The notes beneath the pieces were generated by a model, which worked only from the letters and a program-made list of their open reading frames with translations, had not been told where the DNA came from and did not search any database. Below, piece by piece: positions 7,224-16,554 of a stretch of DNA of 64,000 nucleotides. The number at the start of each line of letters is the position of its first letter. Within the stretch, counting starts at the first letter, position 1. A program made the translations under genes and the position numbers. Origin of the DNA: Jeotgalicoccus marinus DSM 19772 (lineage in GTDB: Bacteria; Bacillota; Bacilli; Staphylococcales; Salinicoccaceae); NCBI RefSeq assembly GCF_000425825.1, contig NZ_AUEE01000006.1, positions 1-64,000 on the forward strand, given 5' to 3'.

Positions 7224-7262
7224 AAAAAAGCCGTTCCATTTAAAAAATGGAGCGGCTTTTTT
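7224..7262. terminator. Bidirectional terminator between the DUF2759 and argH genes
   Basis: AAAAAAGCCGTTCCATTT pairs with AAATGGAGCGGCTTTTTT (one G-U pair, loop AAA). The T run ends in the stop codon of argH, so it serves both converging genes. Confidence 0.88.
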
Positions 7263-8637
7263 ATGTGATTCTTTCTCTTGCAAGTTTTAATTGCACTTTA
7301 ACTGCTTCAGTACCAGTTGAACCATAAGATATACGACGATTAACTGAGACTTTTGCGGATAAAATATCATAAATATCGTTCTCGATGACTGAGGACGCTT
7401 TCTTATATTCCTCAAACGGTAAATCTTTTAAGTAAATTCCTCTGTTAATACAAGTCAGGACTAATTTCCCTACAATTTCATGTGCATCCCTAAAGGGAAT
7501 CTCTTTTTCAACTAAATAGTCTGCGAGTTCGGTAGCATTTGAAAAATCATTAGACACAGCTTCCTCGAGTACATCTTTATTAACGGACATTGTACTTAAC
7601 ATGCCATCCATTATTTTAAGCGCGCCCTTAATGGTCTTCACTGAATCAAATAACCCTTCTTTATCTTCTTGCATATCTTTATTATATGTTAACGGTAAAC
7701 CTTTTAAGAGCATTAACATACTCATTAAGTGACCACTCGTACGTCCACTTTTACCTCTAATCAATTCAGCCATATCTGGATTTTTCTTTTGAGGCATCAT
7801 TGATGAGCCTGTCGTAAATGCATCACTTAAAGTAATGAAGTTCGCTTCATCTGTCGACCAAAATATGAGTTCCTCCGATAATCTTGATAAATGAACCATC
7901 GTTAATGAAATGTTAGATAGTGTTTCAACAATATAATCACGGTCACTAACTGCATCCATACTGTTGTGATATATATCGTTAAAGTCGAGCGCTTTTTGAG
8001 TTTGGTGACGGTCTATGTCAAATGTTGTCCCACTAATTGCACCTGCACCTAACGGTGAGATATCAATACGTTTTAAGGCATCTTTAAATCTTGCTTTATC
8101 TCTTTCTAGCATCCAAAAATACACAAGTATATGGTGAGAAAACAGTATGGGTTGTGCCCTCTGGAGATGTGTATAACCTGGCATAAGAACTTCAATGTTA
8201 GACTCTGCTAACTCGACAATGGTACCTTGCAAATACTCGATGGTTGAGATAATATCTATTACTTCTCTTTTTACATATAAATGCATATCTGTTGCGACTT
8301 GATCGTTTCTGCTACGTGCGGTATGTAGTTTACCGCCTATTGGACCAATTTTTTCAATTAGTAGTGCTTCAATATTCATATGAATATCTTCTCTTTCAAT
8401 TGAAAATGTGATCTGCCCTTTTTGGTATTCTTCAAGGATTTCTTTTAATCCTGCCTCAATTTTTTTAAATTCATCTTCTGTTAGAATACCTTTAGTTTTT
8501 AGCATATCCCCATGAGCAATACTGCCTTTAATATCTTCTTCGATCAGCACTTTATCAAAATGGATGGATGCATTAAAGTCATCCACCCATGATATTGAAT
8601 CGTTAGTAAATCTTCCACCCCAAGCTTTTTTAGTCAT
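7261..8637 (-). CDS. argH: Argininosuccinate lyase
   Basis: This 458-residue enzyme of the fumarase/aspartase superfamily splits argininosuccinate into arginine and fumarate. The superfamily signature [12 protein letters not shown] is present near residue 285, with HTARSRNDQ and [12 protein letters not shown], which hold active-site residues. The ATG at 8637 lies inside the end of argG (8-base overlap) and has GGGAG nine bases upstream. The pair argG–argH completes arginine synthesis from citrulline. It ends at the terminator at 7224-7262. Confidence 0.96.
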   Translation of the reverse strand: MTKKAWGGRFTNDSISWVDDFNASIHFDKVLIEEDIKGSIAHGDMLKTKGILTEDEFKKIEAGLKEILEEYQKGQITFSIEREDIHMNIEALLIEKIGPIGGKLHTARSRNDQVATDMHLYVKREVIDIISTIEYLQGTIVELAESNIEVLMPGYTHLQRAQPILFSHHILVYFWMLERDKARFKDALKRIDISPLGAGAISGTTFDIDRHQTQKALDFNDIYHNSMDAVSDRDYIVETLSNISLTMVHLSRLSEELIFWSTDEANFITLSDAFTTGSSMMPQKKNPDMAELIRGKSGRTSGHLMSMLMLLKGLPLTYNKDMQEDKEGLFDSVKTIKGALKIMDGMLSTMSVNKDVLEEAVSNDFSNATELADYLVEKEIPFRDAHEIVGKLVLTCINRGIYLKDLPFEEYKKASSVIENDIYDILSAKVSVNRRISYGSTGTEAVKVQLKLARERIT

Positions 8638-9838
8638 CCACTGACACTCCCTGATCTAACATTGCTTTTACTTTTGCCGGTAGACCAAAGATTTCTATAA
8701 ACCCAACTGACGCAGCTTGGTTAAAAGCATCTTCTTTTGTATAGGTTGCAAGTTTTTCGTTGTAGAGACTATTATTCGACTGACGTCCTTTAACAATAAC
8801 ATTACCCTTATAAAGCTCTAAACGGACTTCACCATTCACAGGTGCTTGCATATCTTTTAGCATTGCTCTAAGAGAATCGGATAATGGTGTAAACCATAGT
8901 CCGTTGTATACCTGTTCAGTATATTTTTGTTCGATTACTGGTTTAAAGTGCGCAATATCTTTAGTTAGGGTTATCGTTTCTAAATCATGCTTTGCAGTGA
9001 GAATCACTTTAGCAGCGGGTGTTTCATAAATTTCTCTAGACTTTATTCCAACCAGTCTATTTTCAACGTGATCAATACGCCCAATACCGTGCTTGCCTGC
9101 AACATCGTTTAATTGAAGAATTAATTCGTGTAAGTCATATTGTTTACCGTTCAATTTAGTTGGTAAACCTGCTTCAAAAGTGATTAATAATTCTTCAACT
9201 TCATCGGGTGCATCCTTAACATTAACGGTTAAATCATAAGCATCTTCTGGAGGTGCTGCCCAAGGATTTTCCAATATACCGCACTCATTACTGCGTCCCC
9301 ATAAATTTTGGTCTACTGAGTACGGTGAGTCTAGGTCGATTGGAATCGGTATGTTATGTGCTTTAGCATACTCAATTTCCTCTTCTCGTGACCATGTCCA
9401 TTCTCTAACCGGTGCGAGTACCTTGATAGTTGGATCTAAAGATTTTATTGCCACTTCAAATCTCACCTGGTCGTTACCTTTACCTGTACAACCATGCGCA
9501 ACAAAATCTGCAGAAGTTTCATGGGCAATTTCTACAAGTTTCTTAGAGATTAACGGACGACTGAGCGCTGACACTAAAGGATATTTTTCTTCATACATAG
9601 AGTTTCCATATATTGTATAACTGACAAATTCCTCTGCAAATTCCTGTTGAGCATTGACTATATGACATTCACTTGCCCCCATTTTTAAGGCTTTGTCATG
9701 GATTAATTCAAGATCCTTACCTTCACCTACATCAAGGCAAACAGCTACAACGTCAAATCCTTGGTCAATAAACCATTGAATCGTTACGCTAGTATCTAAA
9801 CCACCAGAATATGCTAAGACAACTTTCTTTTCGGACAT
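8630..9838 (-). CDS. argG: Argininosuccinate synthase
   Basis: About 402 residues from the ATG at 9838 ([17 protein letters not shown]), with GGAG eight bases upstream; a GTG three codons further is less likely. It joins citrulline and aspartate using ATP. The N-type ATP pyrophosphatase loop AYSGGLDTS is at residues 9-17, followed by [14 protein letters not shown] and [12 protein letters not shown], which bind aspartate and citrulline. It is first gene of the argGH pair, with a TATAAT and an ArgR-like palindrome upstream. Confidence 0.96.
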   Translation of the reverse strand: MSEKKVVLAYSGGLDTSVTIQWFIDQGFDVVAVCLDVGEGKDLELIHDKALKMGASECHIVNAQQEFAEEFVSYTIYGNSMYEEKYPLVSALSRPLISKKLVEIAHETSADFVAHGCTGKGNDQVRFEVAIKSLDPTIKVLAPVREWTWSREEEIEYAKAHNIPIPIDLDSPYSVDQNLWGRSNECGILENPWAAPPEDAYDLTVNVKDAPDEVEELLITFEAGLPTKLNGKQYDLHELILQLNDVAGKHGIGRIDHVENRLVGIKSREIYETPAAKVILTAKHDLETITLTKDIAHFKPVIEQKYTEQVYNGLWFTPLSDSLRAMLKDMQAPVNGEVRLELYKGNVIVKGRQSNNSLYNEKLATYTKEDAFNQAASVGFIEIFGLPAKVKAMLDQGVSVDD

Positions 9839-9886
9839 ATCAATCACTCCATAAGTTTATTTTTATATGATAGTTCATAGCATATC

Positions 9887-9922
9887 ATTATAAAATTACG
9901 TAATCAAGTATATTTATACATA
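9887..9922 (-). promoter_or_regulatory. argGH promoter with ArgR-like operator
   Basis: A perfect TATAAT lies at 9887-9892 on the minus strand, about 50 bases before argG. Over the -35 region (9906-9922) is an imperfect AT-rich palindrome, TATGTATAAATATACTT, similar to ArgR/AhrC boxes. No clear -35 is seen. The operator is a suggestion based on likeness and position. Confidence 0.4.
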
Positions 9923-9925
9923 ATA

Positions 9926-11335
9926 TTAATTAACTTCTTCAGCAAGTATTTTAAGTCCATCATCTTGTATGGGTTTCTCAAGTTTATCTAGTGCTTCTTT
10001 CATACTATCGTAATCCTGTCTTTTTCTATAGGCGATTATCTTATCCTTAGCGGTTAGTTCATTGGAAGGATCCATCTCATAGCTCTGATCTATCAAGCTT
10101 TGCCCCTTTTCTTCGTCACCCGATTCGATATACAGTTCTCCAAGAATATAATAAGTAAGTGGTGTTTCCACCTCTTTATTAAATGAATTATTAACAACTT
10201 CTAAGGCACGTTCATATTCACCTTGTTCATAATACGTCATTGCCTCATCATCCATCGGGTGAATAGAAGTTTGCTGATTCATTGCATAATGACTATATAA
10301 AGTGAATAAAATGATAACTACGAGCGCACCAACCGAATATTTTATACCAGTCTTTTTAATATTATAAATTACACCAAGTAAGGCACCGATGATTAATCCT
10401 GCTGCATGTGCAAAATGATTTATATTTGCTGTAAGCATAGATAGTGCTGAAACTACCACGAAAATCACTAGTATCTGCATAATTAATTTAGCCTTTATCT
10501 TTCGATTAACTAAGAGATGTACAATAATTACGCCTAGTAATCCATATACTGCCCCACTTGCCCCGAGTGATATACCTTCAGTAATAAACCCTAAAGAGAA
10601 CATACTCGCAATCACACCACTAATAATATAGGTGATGAGTAAATGCCAGCCTGAATATAGTCCTTCAACAAATTTACCTAATATGAATAGTGCAAAAATA
10701 TTCATAAGAAAATGGCTAACACCTACATGTAAGAATGAGGACGATAAAAGCCTGTAATACTCACCAGATGTGACTTCATAATGAATCACAGCAAGTAAAT
10801 GCGTTAATTCATTGCTATTAAATAAATGAATAAATAGTATATTTATTAGGAAAACTAGCGTATTTAAAGTGACTAAAAGTAAGGTCATCGGCGTAAATTT
10901 AATCATATATTTCTCAAAAGGATGTCTAGAAGTTAATCGTTTTTGATAGTACGAATCATCCTTAGATTTTTTATACTTAATGTCAATCTTATAAAATGGA
11001 TTTGATATAATCTTCTCTAAGTTATTGATTGCTCTATGATTTACCTTAAGTGTTTTAGATTTAAATTTTCTAGTAAATTTCTTATCGGTTAGATGGTAGA
11101 CATTAATGGCCTTAATAGTAAAACCTGCCAGCTTGTTAAGATGGTCCTGAGAATTAAAAATACTGTCTGTCACATCTTCTAATTCAGTATCTGTCAAATC
11201 GACATCCACTAAACAGAGTAAAGTTCTTTTCTTCTGATCCTTTAACCAAATAATTTCTGGATTTGTATCGTGATGGAAGAAATCGTAATTTGTGTATTTA
11301 GCTACTTCATAGGCAGCCTGCCATTTATTTCTCAT
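9926..11335 (-). CDS. gluP: Rhomboid-family intramembrane serine protease with TPR tail
   Basis: This 469-residue protein matches the layout of Bacillus YqgP/GluP: a cytoplasmic N-terminal domain (to about 155), a six-to-seven-helix rhomboid core, and C-terminal tetratricopeptide repeats (about 375-469). The catalytic serine is in LGASGAVYG and the partner histidine in NINHFAHAAG; HVGVSHFLMNIFALFI is the conserved helix 2 motif. GluP cuts membrane proteins within the bilayer, including magnesium transporter MgtE in Bacillus. It follows the cyclo-ligase gene with an 11-base overlap, as in Bacillus yqgN–yqgP; a glucokinase gene often found next is absent. Confidence 0.92.
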   Translation of the reverse strand: MRNKWQAAYEVAKYTNYDFFHHDTNPEIIWLKDQKKRTLLCLVDVDLTDTELEDVTDSIFNSQDHLNKLAGFTIKAINVYHLTDKKFTRKFKSKTLKVNHRAINNLEKIISNPFYKIDIKYKKSKDDSYYQKRLTSRHPFEKYMIKFTPMTLLLVTLNTLVFLINILFIHLFNSNELTHLLAVIHYEVTSGEYYRLLSSSFLHVGVSHFLMNIFALFILGKFVEGLYSGWHLLITYIISGVIASMFSLGFITEGISLGASGAVYGLLGVIIVHLLVNRKIKAKLIMQILVIFVVVSALSMLTANINHFAHAAGLIIGALLGVIYNIKKTGIKYSVGALVVIILFTLYSHYAMNQQTSIHPMDDEAMTYYEQGEYERALEVVNNSFNKEVETPLTYYILGELYIESGDEEKGQSLIDQSYEMDPSNELTAKDKIIAYRKRQDYDSMKEALDKLEKPIQDDGLKILAEEVN

Positions 11336-11897
11336 CGGCTCTCACTGACTTTACATCAAATAGTGCTTGATCAGTAATGATCGTATCGACAGGAATATCA
11401 TGATCATCTACTATTGTTTGGCCGATTTGTTCTGAAAAGATAAGGGATACTGTATCATTCTTAAAAGTGCTTAGGAAGCGATCATAAAAACCACCACCAT
11501 AGCCAATTCTATAGCCATTAGTACTAAATATTAAGCCTGGTACAACTAGGAGATCTATATCATTATTAATAGGCTGATTAGGGTCTGGTATTGGAATATT
11601 CTTCTCATCACTTTCTACTTCATTTCTAGAGTTTAACCTATGAAAGTTCATAGATTTATCTACGTAGTTGCACTTTGGTGCATACACCTCAATATTTTCT
11701 TCTAAAAGCTTATCGATTAAAGTCCATGTATCATATTCAATAGACATAGGTAGCACTATACCAACACTTTGATAATTATTTTCTTTTATAAAACCAACAG
11801 CGCGTTCTGTAATATTTCTTGTTGCAGCGAGTTTCTTATCTGCTGGTAGATTTTTTAAAATTGAAATCATTTCTTTACGCAATTCTTTTTTTGTCAT
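11325..11897 (-). CDS. 5-formyltetrahydrofolate cyclo-ligase
   Basis: From the ATG at 11897 (MTKKELRKEM), with GGAG about seven bases upstream, the protein is 190 residues, the usual size. It converts 5-formyl-THF to methenyl-THF with ATP. The signature LLVVPGLIF followed by RIGYGGGFYDRFL is the phosphate and substrate loop of the family (Bacillus YqgN). The five extra upstream codons of the frame are not used. It is cotranscribed with the rhomboid gene. Confidence 0.92.
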   Translation of the reverse strand: MTKKELRKEMISILKNLPADKKLAATRNITERAVGFIKENNYQSVGIVLPMSIEYDTWTLIDKLLEENIEVYAPKCNYVDKSMNFHRLNSRNEVESDEKNIPIPDPNQPINNDIDLLVVPGLIFSTNGYRIGYGGGFYDRFLSTFKNDTVSLIFSEQIGQTIVDDHDIPVDTIITDQALFDVKSVRADEK

Positions 11898-11950
11898 AAC
11901 ACTTCTCCTCACACAATATTCTTATTACTAGTTTATATGAATATAGAAAA

Positions 11951-11972
11951 AACCTCCAGATATCTGGAGGTT
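11951..11972. terminator. Terminator after phoU
   Basis: A perfect 22-bp palindrome (AACCTCCAGAT and its complement) is followed on the minus strand by seven T's. It closes the pst–phoU transcript six bases after the phoU stop. Confidence 0.88.
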
Positions 11973-11977
11973 GAATA

Positions 11978-12631
11978 TTATTCTCTTGACCCTTTTTCAA
12001 AGGGAGTTCCTGTTTCAGTGTAATAGATATGTTCAGCAATGCTCTTTATATGATCGCCGATACGTTCTAAATACTTAGCTGTTAACTGGATTTGACCGGT
12101 TAAGAATGCATCAGACTCTTCAAAGATATCTGAAGTTGTAATCTGAACGAAAACAGCATCTATATCCTTATCACGTTCTATAATTTCACGGATAAGATCC
12201 ATATCACTTTCTTTAAATGCTGTATAAACATCTTCTAACATAAGTGATGCTAAACGTTCCATGGTTTTAAATCTTAAGAGTGTACGTTCATTAGTAATTT
12301 TTATACGTTTTCTAACTTCTGCAATATTACTGATGTTATCCCCTATTCTCTCAAGATCATCAGCAATTTTAATGCATGAAATAATGGTACGTAAATCACT
12401 AGCAACAGGTGCTTGAGTGGTAATTAAATTAATTGCATGGGCGTTAATCGCTGATTCTAACTGATTAATTTCTGAGTCAGCTTTTACCAGTTTTCTAGCT
12501 TCTTCTATATTATCAGTCACAAGAATTTCTACAGCCGTAGATAATCTGTTATGACATGCTTTACCAAGCGTAATGCATTCTTCAATCAGAGAAGTAAGAT
12601 CTTCATGAAACTTCTCACGATAAACTGTCAT
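11978..12631 (-). CDS. phoU: Phosphate transport regulator PhoU
   Basis: A 217-residue, all-helical protein made of two PhoU repeats (about residues 15-105 and 120-205), each with an ADDLERIGDNISNIAE-like metal-binding motif; the second is TAKYLERIGDHIKSIAEH. PhoU links the Pst transporter to phosphate signalling and limits phosphate uptake. It is the last gene of the pst operon, three bases after pstB. Confidence 0.95.
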   Translation of the reverse strand: MTVYREKFHEDLTSLIEECITLGKACHNRLSTAVEILVTDNIEEARKLVKADSEINQLESAINAHAINLITTQAPVASDLRTIISCIKIADDLERIGDNISNIAEVRKRIKITNERTLLRFKTMERLASLMLEDVYTAFKESDMDLIREIIERDKDIDAVFVQITTSDIFEESDAFLTGQIQLTAKYLERIGDHIKSIAEHIYYTETGTPFEKGSRE

Positions 12632-12634
12632 CTA

Positions 12635-13477
12635 TTAACCGAATCTACCTGATACGTAATCTTCTGTACGCTTGTCATTAGGGTTTTCAAAGATAACATT
12701 AGTATCATCTGATTCAACAACATAACCTTGGTAGAAGAAGGAAGTTCTATCTGACACACGTGCAGCCTGTTGCATATTATGAGTAACGATAATAATGCTG
12801 TAGTCTTTCTTAAGCTCTTGCATTAAGTCTTCAATCTTAGTTGTTGAGATTGGGTCAAGGGCACTTGTAGGCTCATCCATTAGGATAACTTCAGGTTCTA
12901 CTGCAAGTGTACGAGCGATACAAATTCTTTGTTGTTGACCACCAGATAAGCCATAAGCGTTATCGTTAAGACGGTCTTTAACTTCATCCCAGATAGACGC
13001 ACTACGTAATGATTTTTCAACGACTTCATCGAGAATAGATTTTTTCTTAATACCGTGAACTCTCGGTCCATATGCAACATTATCATAGATTGATTTAGGG
13101 AATGGATTTGGTTTTTGGAATACCATTCCGACTCTTGTTCTTAATTCTTCAACAGACATACCGCTTTTGAAGATATCGTCTCCTCTAAATTCAATGTTAC
13201 CTTCTGTACGTACAATAGGTACAAGTTCTGTCATACGGTTCATTGATTTAACGAAAGTAGATTTACCACAACCTGATGGGCCGATGATTGCATTGATATC
13301 ATTTTCATGGAAAGTTAAGTTGATATCCTGCAAGGCATGGTTGTCACCATACCAAAGGTTGAAGTTTTTCGCCTCGAATACTACTTTTTTGTCTGTTTGA
13401 ATAATTGAGCTAGATTCAGTTTCCTTATTGTCTACTGTATCTTGTTTGTTAACTTGAACGTTTTTAAGTTCAGCCAT
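12635..13477 (-). CDS. pstB: Phosphate ABC transporter ATP-binding protein
   Basis: This 280-residue ATPase drives phosphate import through PstA and PstC. The N-terminal 30 residues are a polar extension; then come Walker [10 protein letters not shown], the Q-loop [12 protein letters not shown], the ABC signature LSGGQQQR, Walker [13 protein letters not shown] and the switch histidine in IIVTHNMQQ. The pattern FQKPNPFP is typical of PstB. AAGGAG precedes the ATG by eight bases. Confidence 0.96.
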   Translation of the reverse strand: MAELKNVQVNKQDTVDNKETESSSIIQTDKKVVFEAKNFNLWYGDNHALQDINLTFHENDINAIIGPSGCGKSTFVKSMNRMTELVPIVRTEGNIEFRGDDIFKSGMSVEELRTRVGMVFQKPNPFPKSIYDNVAYGPRVHGIKKKSILDEVVEKSLRSASIWDEVKDRLNDNAYGLSGGQQQRICIARTLAVEPEVILMDEPTSALDPISTTKIEDLMQELKKDYSIIIVTHNMQQAARVSDRTSFFYQGYVVESDDTNVIFENPNDKRTEDYVSGRFG

Positions 13478-13497
13478 ATATAAAACTCCTTTAAAAA

Positions 13498-14376
13498 TTA
13501 ATATCTTTTAGAAAACTTATTACGGATGAAAATAGCTGCTGAGTTCATCAGTAATAGAACCACTAACATAATAATGATACCTGCAGCTGCGATATACTGA
13601 AATTCTTCATTAGGCATTTTAACCCAGCTATATATTTGCATTGGCATAGCTTGGAAAGAATCTAAGAAACTATTCGGTGTGACAAGTAAAGTAGTTGGAA
13701 CACCAATTACAACTAGAGGTGCTGTCTCACCAAGTGCACGGGATAAGGCTAAGATAATCCCAGTGATAATACCAGGTATTGCTGCAGGTAAAATAATCTT
13801 AGAAACTGTTTGCCATTTCGTTGCACCCATACCGATTGATGCTTCTCTAACAGATGCTGGGACTGTTCTAATCGCTTCCTGTGAAGCAACAACGATAACA
13901 GGAAGAATCATTAGTGCTAAAGTTAGACCCGCTGCTAAAACTGAGTTACCTAGTGCTAAAGCACGAACAAACATCGCTAGACCTAGTAGACCAAATACAA
14001 CTGATGGTACACCTGCAAGGTTAGAAATATTAATTTTAATGAATTCAGTAAATTTGTTTTTCGGTGCATATTCTTCTAGATAAAGTGCTGTACCAACTGA
14101 AAGCACAATAGCGACAGGGGCTGTGACAACCATTAACCAAAGTGATCCAATAATCGCACCATAGAAACCAGCACTTTCTGCTCTACTTGAGTTAAAGTTT
14201 GTTAGGAATTCCATATCTAGACTATCCCAACCATCAGCAACTGTGTCTGCAATTAACATAATGAGGACCATGAGTCCAAACATAGTACAAAGGAAGAACA
14301 ACCACTTTAAAATTGAGTTTCTGGTTTGTCTACCAGAACGTTTGTTGGCAATGATATCCTTATCAATCAATGTCAT
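13498..14376 (-). CDS. pstA: Phosphate ABC transporter permease PstA
   Basis: A 292-residue inner-membrane permease with six predicted helices; the first is [19 protein letters not shown]. The EAA loop appears as [20 protein letters not shown]. It pairs with PstC to form the phosphate channel powered by PstB. The ATG lies one base after the pstC stop, with AAGGAGG nine bases upstream, so translation is coupled. Confidence 0.95.
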   Translation of the reverse strand: MTLIDKDIIANKRSGRQTRNSILKWLFFLCTMFGLMVLIMLIADTVADGWDSLDMEFLTNFNSSRAESAGFYGAIIGSLWLMVVTAPVAIVLSVGTALYLEEYAPKNKFTEFIKINISNLAGVPSVVFGLLGLAMFVRALALGNSVLAAGLTLALMILPVIVVASQEAIRTVPASVREASIGMGATKWQTVSKIILPAAIPGIITGIILALSRALGETAPLVVIGVPTTLLVTPNSFLDSFQAMPMQIYSWVKMPNEEFQYIAAAGIIIMLVVLLLMNSAAIFIRNKFSKRY

Positions 14377-14377
14377 T

Positions 14378-15301
14378 TTAGTATTCCTCCTTGAATCTGT
14401 TTGTTAACCATGAAGAAATTATGTTCATAATTAATGTCATGACAAACAATGCCATACCTACAGCGAACAAGCTGTAATATAGATTTGTCCCGAATGCTGC
14501 ATCACCAGAAGTAATCTGTACGATAAAACCAGTCATAGTTTGTAATGGTTCTGTTACATCAAAGCTTGCATTAGGTGTTGAACCTGCTGCAATCGATACG
14601 ATCATCGTCTCACCAATTGCACGAGAAATTGCAAGTACAAATGATGCAATTATCCCAGAGAATGCTGCAGGAATAACGACTCTAACCGCTGTTTCTAATC
14701 GAGTTGCTCCCATACCTAACGAACCTTCTCTCATTGAGGCAGGTACAGAGCTCATCGCATCTTCACTCAGACTTGCAATCATAGGGATAATCATAACACC
14801 AACAACAAGACCAGCAGATACGGCATTATATAGACCAAAACCATCATAAATAGATTGAAGGATTGGGTTAACAAAGTTAATAGCGAAGAAACCATAAACT
14901 ACTGTAGGAATACCTGCCAATACTTCTAGGATTGGTTTAATCAATCGTCTAACCTTATCAGATGCATATTCACTTAAATAAATAGCGGCACCTAGTCCAA
15001 TTGGAATTGCAACAATTGCTGCAATTACTACAATTTTCATCGTTCCCATTATGAGTGCCCAAATTCCCCACTCACCATCTCCTACGTATGGTTGCCAAGT
15101 TGTAGATAAGAGAAATTCAGTTATCGGTACTCTTGAAAAGAATTCAAAAGACTGTGAAATTAATGTATATAGAATACCGATTGTAGCCACGATCGATACT
15201 AAAGTTATCACTAATAAGATAATTGGAATAATTCTTTCAAACGTATTTGATTTATTTCTTGTGTTCTCTACTACTTGTTCACGAATTTTATTATTACTCA
15301 T
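14378..15301 (-). CDS. pstC: Phosphate ABC transporter permease PstC
   Basis: A 307-residue permease with a short hydrophilic N-terminus and six helices; the first is IIPILLVITLVSIVATIGIL. The EAA loop is REGSLGMGATRLETAVRVVI. With PstA it forms the transmembrane path for phosphate. AGAGAGG precedes the ATG. The pstS–pstC gap holds a hairpin that may lower expression relative to pstS. Confidence 0.95.
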   Translation of the reverse strand: MSNNKIREQVVENTRNKSNTFERIIPIILLVITLVSIVATIGILYTLISQSFEFFSRVPITEFLLSTTWQPYVGDGEWGIWALIMGTMKIVVIAAIVAIPIGLGAAIYLSEYASDKVRRLIKPILEVLAGIPTVVYGFFAINFVNPILQSIYDGFGLYNAVSAGLVVGVMIIPMIASLSEDAMSSVPASMREGSLGMGATRLETAVRVVIPAAFSGIIASFVLAISRAIGETMIVSIAAGSTPNASFDVTEPLQTMTGFIVQITSGDAAFGTNLYYSLFAVGMALFVMTLIMNIISSWLTNRFKEEY

Positions 15302-15324
15302 CTTAAACCTCTCTTTACTTTAAA

Positions 15325-15358
15325 AATGGACGGGGATATACAAATCATCCCGTCCATT
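15325..15358 (-). terminator. Intercistronic attenuator hairpin between pstS and pstC
   Basis: Ten paired bases (AATGGACGGG with CCCGTCCATT) enclose a 14-base loop, followed on the minus strand by TTTTT. As the other pst genes need to be transcribed, it probably works as a partial terminator or RNA-stability element that keeps PstS in excess, as known for binding-protein genes. Confidence 0.65.
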
Positions 15359-15374
15359 GTTATAAGATTTTTAC

Positions 15375-16427
15375 TTATTGTTCTAAGTTTGGAAGTTTAG
15401 AAAGTTCTTCTTCAAGTGCGTCGTCTTCAAGAGGTACATATCCAACTTCTTCTGCAGCTGATTGTGAATTTTTAAGAGTGTATTCCATGAATGTATGGAA
15501 TGTTTCATTCTCTTCTAAAGCTGAGTTATTAGCGTAAACGTAAAGTGGACGAGATAATGGATAAGAGAAGTCCATTACGTTTTCAAATGATGGTTCAACA
15601 GCTTCTTCACTGTCTGGACCAACAATGTTTACAGCTTTAAGCTGATCAGCATTTGCTTGGTAGAAGCTATATCCGAAGAAACCAATTGCATTTTGATCTC
15701 CTACTACAGAAGAAACAACTTGGTTAGTGTCTTGGATTAATTGTCCTTGAACACCTTCTTCTTCCATAACTTCTTCATTGAAGAAATCGTGAGTTCCGTG
15801 TGATTGGTCAGGACCGTATGCAGTGATAGGTTCTTCAGGGAAGTCTTCACGAACATCAGACCAGTTTTCAGCCTCACCTGAGTAGATTGTTTGTAGCTCT
15901 TCAAAAGTTAAATCTTCTACAAAGTCGTTAGCTGGATTGACAGCAACAGTTAGTCCATCAGTTGCAACTAAAAATTCAGTGTACTCGATTCCTGCTTCTT
16001 CAAGTGCATCGATTTCTTCTTGTTCAATTCCACGTGATGCGTTAGCGAATTGAGCAGAACCGTCGATTAATGCACTGAAACCAGATCCAGTTCCGTTACC
16101 ACCTAGTTCAACAGCAACACCGTGATCAGCATTGAAGTCTTCAACTAGTAAGTTTAGAATCGGGAATACTGTTGAAGAACCTTCACCAGCGATTTGCTCA
16201 TCATCTTCGTTTACAGAACCTGTAACTTCTGCAGATGATCCGCTTTCTGAACTTTCATCTTCAGATCCTTCTTCAGTACTTTCGTCTTCAGACCCTTCTT
16301 CAGTAGTCTCTTCAGAACCAGTATCTTCTTCAGTACTAGTGTCTTCTTCAGAGCCAGAACCAGAACATGCAGCTAGAATGAACATTAAGCTCATTAGTAG
16401 CGCAGCAAGAAATAAATTCTTCTTCAT
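15375..16427 (-). CDS. pstS: Phosphate-binding lipoprotein PstS
   Basis: From the ATG at 16427 the protein is about 350 residues; a TTG two codons earlier is an alternative, both near GGAGG. The lipoprotein signal ends in the lipobox ILAAC. It is followed by some 50 residues rich in Ser, Glu, Asp, Gly and Thr, including the repeat EEGSEDES twice, then the binding domain with GEGSSTVFPI, GGNGTGSGFSAL and DQSHGTHDFF, which line the phosphate site. It captures phosphate outside the membrane for PstCAB. It is first gene of the operon behind a Pho box. Confidence 0.95.
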   Translation of the reverse strand: MKKNLFLAALLMSLMFILAACSGSGSEEDTSTEEDTGSEETTEEGSEDESTEEGSEDESSESGSSAEVTGSVNEDDEQIAGEGSSTVFPILNLLVEDFNADHGVAVELGGNGTGSGFSALIDGSAQFANASRGIEQEEIDALEEAGIEYTEFLVATDGLTVAVNPANDFVEDLTFEELQTIYSGEAENWSDVREDFPEEPITAYGPDQSHGTHDFFNEEVMEEEGVQGQLIQDTNQVVSSVVGDQNAIGFFGYSFYQANADQLKAVNIVGPDSEEAVEPSFENVMDFSYPLSRPLYVYANNSALEENETFHTFMEYTLKNSQSAAEEVGYVPLEDDALEEELSKLPNLEQ

Positions 16428-16471
16428 CGCCAAAATTCCTCCAATTAAGTATTAATTATTGTTACATTCAT

Positions 16472-16525
16472 ATTCTAAGGAAGTATTGTAAATCTAAAAT
16501 AAATGTAGTGTTAAGATTATGTAAA
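16472..16525 (-). promoter_or_regulatory. PhoP box and promoter of the pst operon
   Basis: Read on the minus strand, four six-base repeats occur with exact 11-base spacing: TTTACA (16520-16525), TTAACA (16509-16514), TTTATT (16498-16503) and TTTACA (16487-16492). This matches the TT(A/T/C)ACA-N5 direct repeats bound by PhoP dimers in Bacillus. Nine bases later comes TAGAAT (16472-16477), a fitting -10, with no separate -35, as in PhoP-activated promoters. Confidence 0.85.
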
Positions 16526-16532
16526 TACAAAA

Positions 16533-16554
16533 ATACCCGAATAAATTCGGGTAT
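16533..16554 (-). terminator. Terminator after the PBP gene
   Basis: ATACCCGAAT and ATTCGGGTAT form a perfect 10-bp stem with a two-base loop, followed by T's on the minus strand. It starts at the pbp stop codon and separates it from the Pho box. Confidence 0.85.

Noticed and set aside
13679-14083. 134-codon plus-strand frame opposite pstA
   Set aside because: Mirrors the pstA reading frame and has no ribosome binding site or recognisable domain.
16255-16300. Short tandem DNA repeat considered as a CRISPR or regulatory repeat
   Set aside because: It is in-frame coding sequence for the acidic EEGSEDES linker of PstS. I saw no CRISPR-like spaced repeats anywhere in the window.
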